Source: Sipunculus nudus (taxonomy: Eukaryota > Annelida > Sipuncula > Golfingiida > Sipunculidae). Taken from it: 64,000 nt of DNA. Below are positions 23,301-31,510 of the stretch, one piece after another (position 1 is the first letter of the stretch; every line of letters starts with the position of its first letter). The position numbers and the translations under genes were made by a program. The notes under the pieces were generated by a model. It ran no database searches, was not told the DNA's origin, and saw only the letters and a list, made by a program, of their open reading frames with translations. The stretch lies in NCBI GenBank assembly GCA_026874595.1, contig CM049306.1:73407642-73471641 (forward strand), given 5' to 3'.

Positions 23301-24700
23301 AACTAAGCTAAATAGAATCACTACAGAACGTTAACAATATTAGCTGACTAGTCATACGATCCCGCTGCGCTTTTAGTGAGAAGGTCAGACGCTGATGACT
23401 GTGTCTCACGGCGATGTATGAGTTGGATCGAGCTGTCTGGGCGATGTTCCCACGTTGAGCTGTCGAGACGATCTTACACAGACATTGCCTATAACGCTTC
23501 CCTTTTATAGTTTTTATGACGGAAGCCCGTCTGACGGGCGGAAGGTCGTCAAATCGGCGGATATCCGTCTGAGGGGCGGAAGCACGTAAAACAGGTTCCG
23601 TCGGATACTAAACAGGCAATGTTTCACTTGATTCTATCCACCTTACAATATTGATAATAGATTGGTGATATTTTATTATGTTGTTAAATGATCTTTTGCT
23701 TTAGAGAAAATGAGTGACAAGGAGATACACGACAGGGATGTCAGCATGCTTGAAGAGTGTGATGGTAAGTGCAAAGTTTGGGTAAACTGAATAAATAACT
23801 TCCATAAAGTACCGGTGTATGCTGATAGCGTGTTAATCTTTAATCAGTATGAATTAAGGATCCCATAAAAAGTTATTGAATCATATTGAAATCTTATTAC
23901 AACAAAACGAAGGGTTGCCATTTATATTGTTTATTTCTAAAACAGACAATGGAAATATTTTAATACCTCCACTAGCACATAGTTATACATGTTTCTTTTT
24001 GTAATATACACAACACAGCCTGAATTGAGTAGCATCCTTTCAGTCACATTTATAATAGTGTAAGAATAAACTACCAGTATTAAGCAGTGAGACAGAAAAG
24101 AAGAAAATTATTTTCATCATATATACTCTGTGTATTACAGCTGTGGTTGCAGAGGTAACGATACCATCGCATGGTGTGGGGTATGAACTTGGTAGAGCGG
24201 TTGCCATGGCGAAACCTATCCTATGTATCTATAGACCATCCCCTGATAAAAGTAAGTCATGCGCATTCAAAACCTGAGCTATATTGTTTCTACCGTGATT
24301 TTTATTCTGAAGTCACAATGTATCATCACAATAATGTATTAGGAGGTATTATGCGTAAGGTCAGTGAATGGAGTTACTTAAAGATTAAAAGTTGCTCCTT
24401 CATAACCCAAGGTTTTATTATCACACGGTTAAACTTTGCTGCAGACATATAAACACGATTTTGATTTAAAGTAATGTGATATTCGTTTCTCTGTATAACT
24501 TGTTGTCAGCATTTGATTTGATATTAAGGGCAATGCTGGTTACGTTAAAGTCTGGTCACTTCATACAACTTTTTGCAGGGTTATCAGCAATGATAGGTGG
24601 TGCCCAGAATGGCACGAAATTCATCGTGAAGGAGTACGAGGAGGGTCAAGTCGATGAAATACTGAAAGAGTTCCTTGGAAATATCAAGATACTGAACTAA
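14351..24700 (+). CDS. DNPH1: DNPH1 copy A: 2'-deoxynucleoside 5'-phosphate N-hydrolase, four coding exons
   Basis: Coding exons are 14351-14495, 23705-23764, 24141-24251 and 24579-24700, all joined in phase 1 at GT-AG boundaries. The predicted protein has 145 residues and ends at TAA. In the family the enzyme cleaves the N-glycosidic bond of deoxynucleoside monophosphates and clears hydroxymethyl-dUMP from the nucleotide pool. Key residues are in register with the human protein: Tyr5 and Ser9 in YFCGS, Asp60, Ser78 and Glu84 in GVGYELGRA, and Ser108 in LSAM. Asp60 to Glu84 spans 24 residues, as in human DNPH1. The Arg two residues after the first Ser in mammals is Thr11 here. The start follows a splice-acceptor-like TTTCTGTTTCAG, so an upstream non-coding exon is likely. 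The first intron (9.2 kb) holds a Gypsy element. Confidence 0.9.
14496..15149. other. DNPH1-A intron 1, part before the Gypsy element
   Basis: Intron sequence with no other gene recognised. An imperfect inverted pair is visible around 14917-14982 (TCAATATACATCTCA and TGAGATGTATATTGA), a potential hairpin. It is conserved in unit 2 at about 39992-40053. Confidence 0.5.
15600..16163 (-). pseudogene. Integrase C-terminal domain and pol tail (Gypsy element 2, unit 1)
   Basis: Read on the minus strand, broken frames give a KRWYGPYLVV-like block followed by SDF and KTPRSK, the usual Gypsy integrase C-terminal region. A TRSGRQPKSVRRY tail (about 15660-15700) is typical of the pol C-terminus. Several frames are needed, so it is non-functional. 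Confidence 0.7.
16314..16373. repeat. Near-perfect 25-bp inverted repeat (hairpin), unit 1 only
   Basis: Left arm 16314-16338 and right arm 16349-16373 are reverse complements at 24 of 25 positions around a 10-base loop. At the equivalent site in unit 2 (about 41385-41445) the outer half of the right arm still matches but the inner half is a different A-rich sequence. The perfect arm is therefore specific to unit 1. It lies in the degenerate integrase region. Confidence 0.85.
16412..16935 (-). pseudogene. Integrase zinc-binding region and DDE core (Gypsy element 2, unit 1)
   Basis: The minus strand shows HLGVK and an ECKPCH zinc-binding end (about 16800-16935). The core follows, with Asp in MDLIGPIPETRSG, Asp in VHSDQ and Glu in QSDGLVED. 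A one-base indel near 16784 separates zinc finger and core; unit 2 keeps them in one frame. In unit 1 the residue after HSDQ is Glu instead of the conserved Gly, which unit 2 retains. Confidence 0.85.
16994..17342 (-). pseudogene. RNase H second half (Gypsy element 2, unit 1), cut by an insertion
   Basis: Just downstream (in element sense) of an inserted element, the minus strand resumes with a YYVTRKALLAI block, then RHFHQYRYGREFLV and an NDHGAL motif (the TDH of RNase H). The frame 16994-17188 covers the linker toward integrase. The first half of RNase H lies on the other side of the insertion and about 30-35 residues of coding sequence are missing. Confidence 0.8.
17343..18690 (+). mobile_element. 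Helitron-like insertion inside Gypsy RNase H
   Basis: The insertion separates the DTDISNTG block (minus strand, about 18710-18735) from YYVTRK (about 17320-17340). Its left end has a hairpin (CAGCTGAC-CGAAA-GTCAACTG, about 17351-17371) and then a CCGTCTGTCTGGCCGTCC tract. Its right end is GAGACTTATGGGTCCTTAG followed by TT. This is the same plan as the element at 8454-10000: hairpin, pyrimidine microsatellite, body, decayed hairpin, CTTAG. The body contains about four AAGGTCAAGGTCA-type units at 18120-18560. No coding function is visible. Confidence 0.6.
18100..18640. repeat. Diverged units carrying AAGGTCA-type half-sites
   Basis: About four units of 120-140 bp each carry a version of GGTCAAAGTCAAGGTCACAGGAG. 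The best copies are CAAAGGTCAAGGTCA near 18133 and CGTCAAGGTCACAGG near 18401. The hexamer AGGTCA is the nuclear-receptor half-site, here as an accidental or exapted part of a satellite. Unit 2 has the same array at about 43170-43710. Confidence 0.65.
18700..19841 (-). pseudogene. Reverse transcriptase with pre-RT linker (Gypsy element 2, unit 1)
   Basis: Frame 19620-19841 holds the pre-RT linker with an HLKTELIEEQ-like segment and a local 12-bp duplication (AGATTCTACACC). Frame 19205-19546 is the RT palm start: SPWNSPIVLVKKKDGSIRFC, DYRKLN and STLDLASGYWQ. Past a frameshift at about 19205, a FIEDVIV block replaces the usual YxDD box. The RNase H start DTDISNTG follows near 18720. The family enzyme copies element RNA into DNA; this copy is dead. 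Confidence 0.9.
20015..20490 (-). pseudogene. Aspartic protease (Gypsy element 2, unit 1)
   Basis: The minus-strand frame 20227-20490 contains VDCLVDSGSTISIV, an intact D-S-G-S retropepsin motif, after a hydrophobic strand. Frame 20015-20200 continues with MSYDFLKQHGFSIDFQ, equivalent to the ILGxDFL motif near the domain's end. A stop or frameshift separates the two, so the enzyme is broken although the catalytic motif is well kept. Confidence 0.85.
20745..22664 (-). pseudogene. Gag with degenerate zinc knuckle (Gypsy element 2, unit 1)
   Basis: The minus-strand frame 22329-22664 is a likely gag N-terminal part. Frame 21056-21427 holds a capsid segment with YRQYNKGECLSSLAQEIRKL, the conserved Gypsy gag block. 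Frame 20809-21120 continues it. A knuckle CTSCKNTGHLFKN at about 20745-20783 has C-x2-C-x4-H but Asn in place of the last Cys. Frames between 21430 and 22330 are broken. Confidence 0.75.
23008..23647 (-). repeat. 5' LTR and primer-binding-like site of Gypsy element 2 (unit 1)
   Basis: On the minus strand TGTAAGGTGGATAG begins at 23647 and CTACGTTACA ends at 23030, giving a 618-bp LTR with TGTAA/TTACA ends. Five bases later TGGCAGCGCTTCGATCC (23024 down to 23008) begins with TGG and carries a T-loop-like TTCGATCC, as expected of a tRNA primer-binding site. The donor tRNA was not identified. U3 contains a large imperfect inverted repeat whose ends are ACATTGCC and GGCAATGT. Confidence 0.75.
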
Positions 24701-26918
24701 ATTTGAACAGTACTCTCACAATTCCTAAACACATCAACACTCAGGACAATTTCCCATTTTGGGCTTTAGGATATAAGATACAAACTTTATTAAACGTGTA
24801 AATCACTGTTTAGTGTACCATAAATTATAAAACAACTATATTTTAGATTTATAGGTTTTGTTTTGAATACCCTGTTATGTTAGATATATTCAGCATATGG
24901 ACACTCCCATGCTTACAGTTCTGGTGCATATTGTATACATATTGTGTGAGGACTATTTACACACTATTAAATATCTCAACTCTGCTTTGCACTAAGTGAA
25001 CTGTCGCCTCCACATTGTTGACCATTTTTGGTATGAGGAAAAGTAAACATTTTTAATAAAAATTGTCTAATGACACATTGTTTTCATTGTTTCCAGGTAA
25101 AACTCGTTACAGTTTATGACAATTTATTAAACATATAAAGCTTGTAAGAACTGTCACCATCTCACCTTGGAATAACCCTGAAAGATGCTTTTTCTATTTG
25201 CCATTGTTTGTTGAAGTTCGAAAGCCTGTCTTCAGTATAAGTCGATCTTGCACGGTTTTGGCTGAGACACTTTATAGGAGGTAATAAACAAATATTTTGT
25301 CAGTATGTATATAACAAATTTTGGCAAAAAAAAAAAAAGCACTATATCAGATTTGGCAGGAGGCAAAGATTTTGTCAGTATTTAAAAACATATTAGGCAT
25401 AATGCCAACACTATTTCAGTTTTGGCAACAGGCCGAGATTATGTCTGTATTTATGAATAGCTTTGGTACAATACAAGGATAAGACGAGGAACTTGACAAG
25501 GATAAGACGAAGAATTACAAGTGATTCCAATTTAACTGCTGCTGTAAAAGTTTTTGCATTTTCTCACTCAATGTATTTTCTATAATGTTTGCTTGTCCAT
25601 ACTTCCGTGATAGCTTCCATATTAAAATTTAATAATTTTAGACACTTTATGTGACCTAAATAAAGATTCTTCTATCATGAACAAAATATGCTATCACGGC
25701 GTACATATATATGTTACGTATATCACACATACTTACTATGTGATTGAAACAGTTGCTACTCATCTCAAGTACGTGCAAGCTGAAAGCCTCATTAACTCTG
25801 TGTATCATTAATTCTCATCATACGGGAGCTAAATCATTCATAATTATCATATACCGGTACATAACGTCATATCACAGTAACAATATATATCAAATATACC
25901 AATGGTGCACTCTTTTTCTTTTATTTTCGGTGTAAGTAGCCATGTCGTATAGCTATTAATGAACAGACAAAAAAAAAAAAAAAAAAAAAAAACGAATATG
26001 TTATGTTTACCCCATTCCTCTTGACTTAGATCACAATTTCCTCAATTCAGTCATAAAAGGGGAAAAGGTGGAGCCCCGACTTAACTGCTCGGCGTCCCAA
26101 TACGAAAATAATAATTTCTAACTTAGTATAAAACTTTTTGCTTCACAGCGATAATCTACTTATTACAGGTCTTGCCCTTTTAAAAACACAAAAATTACTA
26201 TGATTACTTCAGGAGCGTGCAAAGTAAAACCTTTTTCTATGGACGAGGTTGGTTTAATTAGAATATGGTTTAGTTTCTCCAAACTTGGACAAATACAATT
26301 CTATAAACAGATGAGATTGACAACGTATATGTATAAAAATTCAAATTTTTTAGATCTGCGATCTTCTGCAGCTTCCATAATTCTTTCAGACGGTGCATAC
26401 ACGGTGTATACATGCGGGAGGGCTATATAGTCGTTCAGATTACCGAAAAAAAAACAAATAATGGAAGGTTGGAACGGATGATTAGGCCTAGCGAATCTGT
26501 TAATTCTGTCAGTTTAAAAAAATTGAGAATTTTGGAGCTTTATATTGCAATTATGAGACTTATGGGTCGAAAATAAACCTATCATAAAATAAAGAGAGGA
26601 GGAGGCAAGCGGATAAAAGACTGGCAGCTTTTAAAACAATCATCTTTGTGCTTAAACTGGTAGTTTATTAGTAACGGCACCAGGTGTCTATTGGAGAGAC
26701 TAAGATTGAGCGTCTTCAACATAACATGACCTTAAATTCATTCTGGGGAACTATAGCAACTAAAATTTTTTACCAGAGCTCATAGAAGGGACCAGCCTGT
26801 TATCCGCTAAAAGCTGAAAATAAAAACTTAAATTTGAAACCGTGCATATAAGTAGTCTGGAAATAGTGGTCTCTCAACAATCCCATTAGGTATTAAAAAA
26901 ACAACAACGACAAAAAAA
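24701..26918. other. DNPH1-A downstream region with short repeats
   Basis: An AATAAA at about 25056 is a possible polyadenylation signal for DNPH1-A. At about 25300-25480 are units with TTTGGCAACAGGC and GTATTTATGAATAGC, related to 29030-29210. An A-tract at about 25971-25992 is much shorter in unit 2, a slippage difference. No gene was recognised. Confidence 0.5.
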
Positions 26919-27374
26919 CAAGCAAATTCGTGGAATTAATGTCCCCCGCTCTAGGATCTTGTTGTCTTTCATGCTTGATAAGCAACCAAAATTATGACAT
27001 GTGGAGGAAATCTTGAGGGCACATGAAAAATTAAAACAGATCCACTGTTGACATGTTGATACATCTGCAGGCGAACATAAAAACTAAAACACATTGAGAA
27101 ATAGAAATAAAATCTACTATGACATGTGGAGACATCTGCAGGTACCATAAAAACTGAAACAAATTGAGAAATTGGACCAAAATTAGATAATTTTATTTTG
27201 TGCTGGACAGAATTATTTTTCAGACAGACACTCTAAAATTTAGGAAAGTTATTGCACGGAAACGACAAAACCTGACGGACGGACAGACAGACAGACAGAT
27301 AGACGGATAGACAGACAGACATACAGACGGACAAACTCATATCAATGTTCCCCGCATCCGCGGCGCGGGGGACA
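26919..27374 (-). mobile_element. Helitron-like element, minus strand
   Basis: Read on the minus strand it begins TGTCCCCCGCGCCGCGGATG with a GC-rich hairpin against GCGGGGA. It continues with a GTCCGTCTGTCTG-type microsatellite (27270-27330) and ends GCGGGGGACATT, a short hairpin (AATTC-CAC-GAATT), then CTTG followed by T. The outer TGTCCCCCGC and GCGGGGGACA are also exact 10-bp inverted repeats (26940-26949 and 27365-27374). It follows the same plan as the elements at 8454 and 17343. Unit 2 has it at about 51985-52440. Confidence 0.55.
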
Positions 27375-28100
27375 AAAAAAACTATATAGACACACGCAAA
27401 ACACTATATAGACATAATATTGGCCATAGTGGCTAAAGATGTTAATATTATTGGGTAATTCTTTGATTTACGGCCATCTTTCAGGAGTATGTATATATCC
27501 GTAAAATGAAAATCAAACAGTTTGCTGTCGTGCAGTAACAATTAAAATACCATTACATTGCACCATTTGTCATTTTTCATTACCGGCCATCTGGCCACAA
27601 GATCACAAAGAGAGGCTCGAAACTCCACCTAGAAAGGGCCCTATGCATGCGGGTTGCCGGGCCGATGTGTTGTCAGTCAGCACAAAATGTAACAATCTTG
27701 ACTCTGGGCGGTCCTCATTGTGTTGCTATCCGTTTTGCTTGCAAAAGGATATGCCTACATGGCTGGGATAAAATGACATTATAGGTCAATGAAGCGGGAA
27801 CAAAGTACAAACGTAATATGACGCATTATTTAACAAGAGTAAAATCTATCACGAACTATTTGAGGTAACGGCAGTCAGGCGAACAGAGAGACAAACAGAT
27901 ATGTACACAATTTTTAAAAAAAACTTCAGTCAAAAGGTTCGATAGACTGAGTAAATAAATGTAAATTGAAGTAAATTTTATAAAGAAACTTCACGTTTAT
28001 TCATTGTTTGCCTCTAAAATGTTACTTGCATATAGATCAGAGTTAATTAGCGAACCTGTGAGCTTATACGATAATGTGGCGTCTTCCGTACATTAACCCA
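27375..28100. other. No gene recognised
   Basis: Mixed-composition sequence with a GC-richer patch at 27585-27790 including small palindromes. No domain or RNA gene pattern was found. Confidence 0.4.
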
Positions 28101-28900
28101 CACTATCTCAAAAACCGGCAGGTGCTAGCATCACTAAATGTTATGCAAAAATCAGTCATCTAAAAAAACTATCAGATTCTGATCATTTTTTCGCTATGCG
28201 CATTTACTAAGATTTTAAAGGGGAAAGCTAAAAAAGCTTTAAAAATCTTCTTTTCCGAAACTGTCCAGCCAAACTGTCATATATTTCACAGAAATTATCC
28301 CAGGAACAATCCCTCTCAAGTTTACAAGTTTAAATGGTTTGGGTTTATTTAATTTGAACTTAGTCATTTGGCCAAGTAACCTACTAACATAACAAACTCA
28401 AAAACGACAGAAGCTAGGTTCACCAAGTTTTGTTCAAATGTTAAAATTGGGGTTTTTGTGGCGCCACCTACATCGACCGGTTTTTATGTAATTTTCACCT
28501 CTTTCAGCTTTAAAATGTTTTATGATGAAACTGTGTCAGGCCGAACGGTTTAATTTTTCACAAGAAGATTCCTAGGGTAGGGTTCACTCAATCATATAAG
28601 AAAAAATTTGGTTCATTGATTTTTGGTAGAGTCATAGAAAACTTAAGTTGGTCTTTGGCTATTAGCAAGCCTATTTCAAAATGAGGGCTGCAATAGTCTT
28701 CTTCTGCAATACGGTTGTTTCAACTTCTGTAACCTTGAACAAAAATGATTCTTAGGCAGCCTTTGTTCAAGTTTACAGTAAGTTTACAGTAAACAAAGCT
28801 AGTAGATTGACTGCATTAACAAACTGAGCTCTTTGGGTATATAAGCAGAACTGTAGAGTCAAAATAAAAAATTGGTGTCCATTTCCAGATTATGTGTAAG
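28100..28900. repeat. Diverged two-unit repeat, about 290 bp per unit
   Basis: Two related blocks follow each other. CTCAAAAACCGGCAGGTGCTAG near 28110 pairs with CTCAAAAACGACAGAAGCTAGG near 28397, and GAAACTGTCCAGCCAAACTG near 28256 with GAAACTGTGTCAGGCCGAACGG near 28527. A GTGGCGCCACCT motif lies at about 28458. Unit 2 carries the same block at about 53165-53970. Confidence 0.6.
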
Positions 28901-29029
28901 ATTAATCCAAGAATAAAAAATATATCTGTAATCTGATTTTACTATCAATGGGCATGGTATAATTCTAAACATTTTGATTAAAAAAATTATGAATATGCAG
29001 CTTAAAAGGCATTTAAAGCCAAAGTCTTT

Positions 29030-29210
29030 CAGTATGTATAAATAGATTTGGTAACAGGCCAACTTTTTGTCTGCATCCATAAATAGCTTAGCAGACTGCC
29101 AACTATTTCAGATTTGGCAAAAGAACACATTTCAGTATGTCTCTATTTATAGCTTTGGCAGACTGCCAACTGTATCAGATTTGGCAGCAGGTCAAGAGTT
29201 CATTCACTGC
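29030..29210. repeat. Short tandem units containing TTGGC(N5)GCCAA
   Basis: About two and a half units of roughly 80 bp share TTTATAGCTTTGGCAGACTG and TATCAGATTTGGCA. At 29155-29169 TTGGCAGACTGCCAA is an exact palindromic NF-I consensus, repeated in unit 2 at 54223-54237. Related, more decayed units occur at 25300-25480. Confidence 0.6.
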
Positions 29211-29399
29211 AGCCAGGTACAGGTGAAGAATTCACTCAATGCAGTAGCTGCAACTGGCAACTTGCTTCTCTTGACTTTGGGCAACTGCCTGCCTCAGCTG
29301 AGCTTGGTCTGCCCAGTGCATCTGACTCAAGAGAAGTTAAATGTATCGGCCTGAAATTTTGGCTTGTCCATGCATCTTTGATGGCTTTTTCAAACACAA

Positions 29400-29710
29400 G
29401 AAAAGTGTCGCCACCTACGAAATTTTTTGCAAGGTGATCATTTCTCTGGAGGAATTTGATGTTTCAAAATGAAATTGTATATATCTAAACATATCGAATA
29501 GCTTCATCGTATACAGGACTGGTGGCGCCACCTACAATAATATTTGTACAGCGTATTTCCCTGCTTAATCTCGGGAGTGATTTGATATATCAGCCTGACA
29601 TTGGGCACATTTATACATCTCGGATAGCTTCGTCGTATACAAGACTGGTGGCGCCACCTTCAATAATTTCTGCAAAGTGTATGTCCCTGCTTATTTCTCA
29701 GGAGTGATTT
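29400..29710. repeat. Three-unit GGTGGCGCCACC repeat, reverse orientation to 6-7 kb
   Basis: Units start with the palindromic core at 29521 and 29647 (period 126), with a decayed third core at about 29405. The reverse complement aligns with units at 6395-6550 through phrases such as CAAATCACT-C-CGAGAT, ACGCTGT-CAA and TTG-AGGTGGCG. Unit 2 copies are at about 54472-54780. Confidence 0.7.
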
Positions 29711-29726
29711 GACATCCCCAGGGCAG

Positions 29727-30075
29727 GATGACTATATTACATTTAGTTATGACAGAAATCAGCTCGGATGAGAAAATATCCGTCTTAAACTAGAAAGCTT
29801 TATGAGTGGATACTTTTGTGTCAACATTAAAAAAGTGTAGGTTGATATACAGGTTTTATAAAAAGGAATATATATGGTACACATGGAATATGCTAGCTGT
29901 TTTTCTACATTCTTCAACTTGGATCATGCAATAAAAAATGTAATTTCTTATTTGCAGTGGTACAGAGTACTTGTACCTTTTTAGACAATAGTATGAATAG
30001 ATAAACTGTTCAATTAATAATGACATGTAGGCGAGTGAATCAGGGGCACGCAATGTACTAAGCACTTAAAAACCG
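29727..30075. repeat. Uninterrupted copy of the dispersed repeat at 8246/12095
   Basis: This is the intact counterpart of the interrupted repeat at 8246-8381 plus 11910-12095 and provides its empty site. It begins near GATGACTATATTACATTTAG and ends near AGCACTTAAAAA. Unit 2 has it at 54795-55138. Confidence 0.75.
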
Positions 30076-30985
30076 AGGCCGGGGGTTCGGTATACATGGA
30101 TGCATAATGCATAGGGTCAATAGTGTCAGTAAATACAGTAATTATTGTAAATAGTGTATTTTAGGGTATTCTGAGCAACTTTTTGTTGCATAAATTACAA
30201 GTCGACTGCAACAATTTCCTTTTGGTTGGGAGCAGACCCCCGCCATCCTCTGGATCCGCGCTTGTAAAGCCTCAGTAATTGCCTACATTTAAATCGGGTA
30301 TTTTTCAAGGTGTATGTTGTTAAATCGTGGGAAAGAAACCTGTCTTTGTCGGTTCCATTAATTGACCGCCTAATTCCAATTCTAGTTACAGCAATGAATT
30401 ACTCAACTTACTTGCTCGAGCCCCTAATTCATGTATGAAATGTTATGCATCATGTAAGGTTTTACGAAGCGCGTCTCATGCTTGGCAATCGCGAAGCGAA
30501 GCCGAGCGAATGAGATGATTGACACACGCCGAGGAAATCTTTATATGATGCATTATATTCCACTGGGCTATAACTGATTTGTCCCACATGCCCGGGCTCA
30601 GGGTGGAAGGTCTTTTCTGTCAGCCGTTTTGTTGTAATACTCCCGCACATAATCGAGCCCCAACCTTGTCTAACTTTCGCTTAACTGCATTTACACAGCG
30701 TAGTATATACTGATATCACAGAGAAAAGATACAAAGCAGCTTGCATTGCCTGCCAAAAAAATCGTATAAAATCAGATATGGTGTTTATGAGAGGAAAATA
30801 TGTAATTAAGGGCTCAAACAGGAATATATTCGAATGACTTTAGCTAAATATAGTGTTTATGAATGAAAACAGAGCTCGCTAATAATGCTTTGCAACCGCT
30901 TTGCTTGAAACCTCCCCTGATCAAAAACATTTATTTGCGTGGCCTTTTCTCAGAAAGACGGATTGTGGCAAGTGATACATTGTAA
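30076..30985. other. No gene recognised
   Basis: Includes a short CpG-rich stretch at 30466-30530 with GCGAAGCGAAGCCGAGCGAA. No coding or RNA pattern was found. Confidence 0.4.
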
Positions 30986-31065
30986 TGTCCAAAACACACT
31001 GGCGCGGACGGCACGCGGGCGGAAAGGCGGTAAAAATCGCTTCCCTATTATAATATCACTTATGA

Positions 31066-31510
31066 CAAAACACACTGGCGCGGATGGCCACGCGGCCAGT
31101 TTCAGTGATCACTCCCGGATATATATATTGTTAATATATTTTTTCTCTATAGAAAATCTTGTAAAAGGCATTTAATTTACAACTTATTTATTTGTATACT
31201 ACAATATATAGTGAAGTATATAATTAAGTAAATATAACATATATACCAACTATACATAGACAAATGAATGTTTATATTTCATTCTTTGATATGAAAATTA
31301 CAAGCAAATATATTCACGTAGAAACATAGTGTTACATATATATTAAATCAGAATTATTGTTCACCAAGTGATATTATTACTGTTTTATTAAATTTACGCT
31401 ATACCGGGATATATTTCTTAGACAAACATATAAAAATACCACCAAAAAAGTGTCGATATTCAACAGCTGTTCAACATAATTTGCCCTCTGCCACCCGCGC
31501 CAGTGTTTTC
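31066..31510. repeat. Inverted-repeat-bounded block, ACACTGGCGCGG ends
   Basis: ACACTGGCGCGG at 31072-31083 and its exact reverse complement at 31495-31506 bound an AT-rich core of about 410 bp. A second direct copy of the left motif lies at about 30994. The CACTG start recalls CACTA-type transposon ends but no target duplication is visible. In unit 2 the left arm is altered next to the motif. Confidence 0.5.

Larger units (their letters stand above)
15150..23647 (-). mobile_element. Ty3/Gypsy-type retrotransposon in DNPH1-A intron 1, with inverted ends
   Basis: On the minus strand the order is LTR (23647 down to 23030), primer-binding-like site, gag, protease, RT, RNase H, integrase and tail. 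The LTR has TGTAA/TTACA ends and a TATAAAAG box at 23502-23509. No direct 3' LTR follows pol. Instead, 15150-15245 is an inverted copy of the LTR's outer 95 bases, roughly 75% identical, including ACATTGCCTG and ACGTGCTTCCGCC, followed by its own TATATAAA (15245-15252). All genes are frame-broken. The same element lies in DNPH1-B intron 1, so it inserted before the duplication. Confidence 0.9.

Noticed and set aside
24171-24452. Open frame starting at ATG 24171 as a separate gene
   Set aside because: It is an out-of-frame reading across DNPH1 exon 3 and the following intron.
23705-24700. Strong purifying selection inferred from identical exons 2-4 in A and B
   Set aside because: Only 293 bases are compared at a background difference of about 1%, so zero to a few changes are expected by chance.
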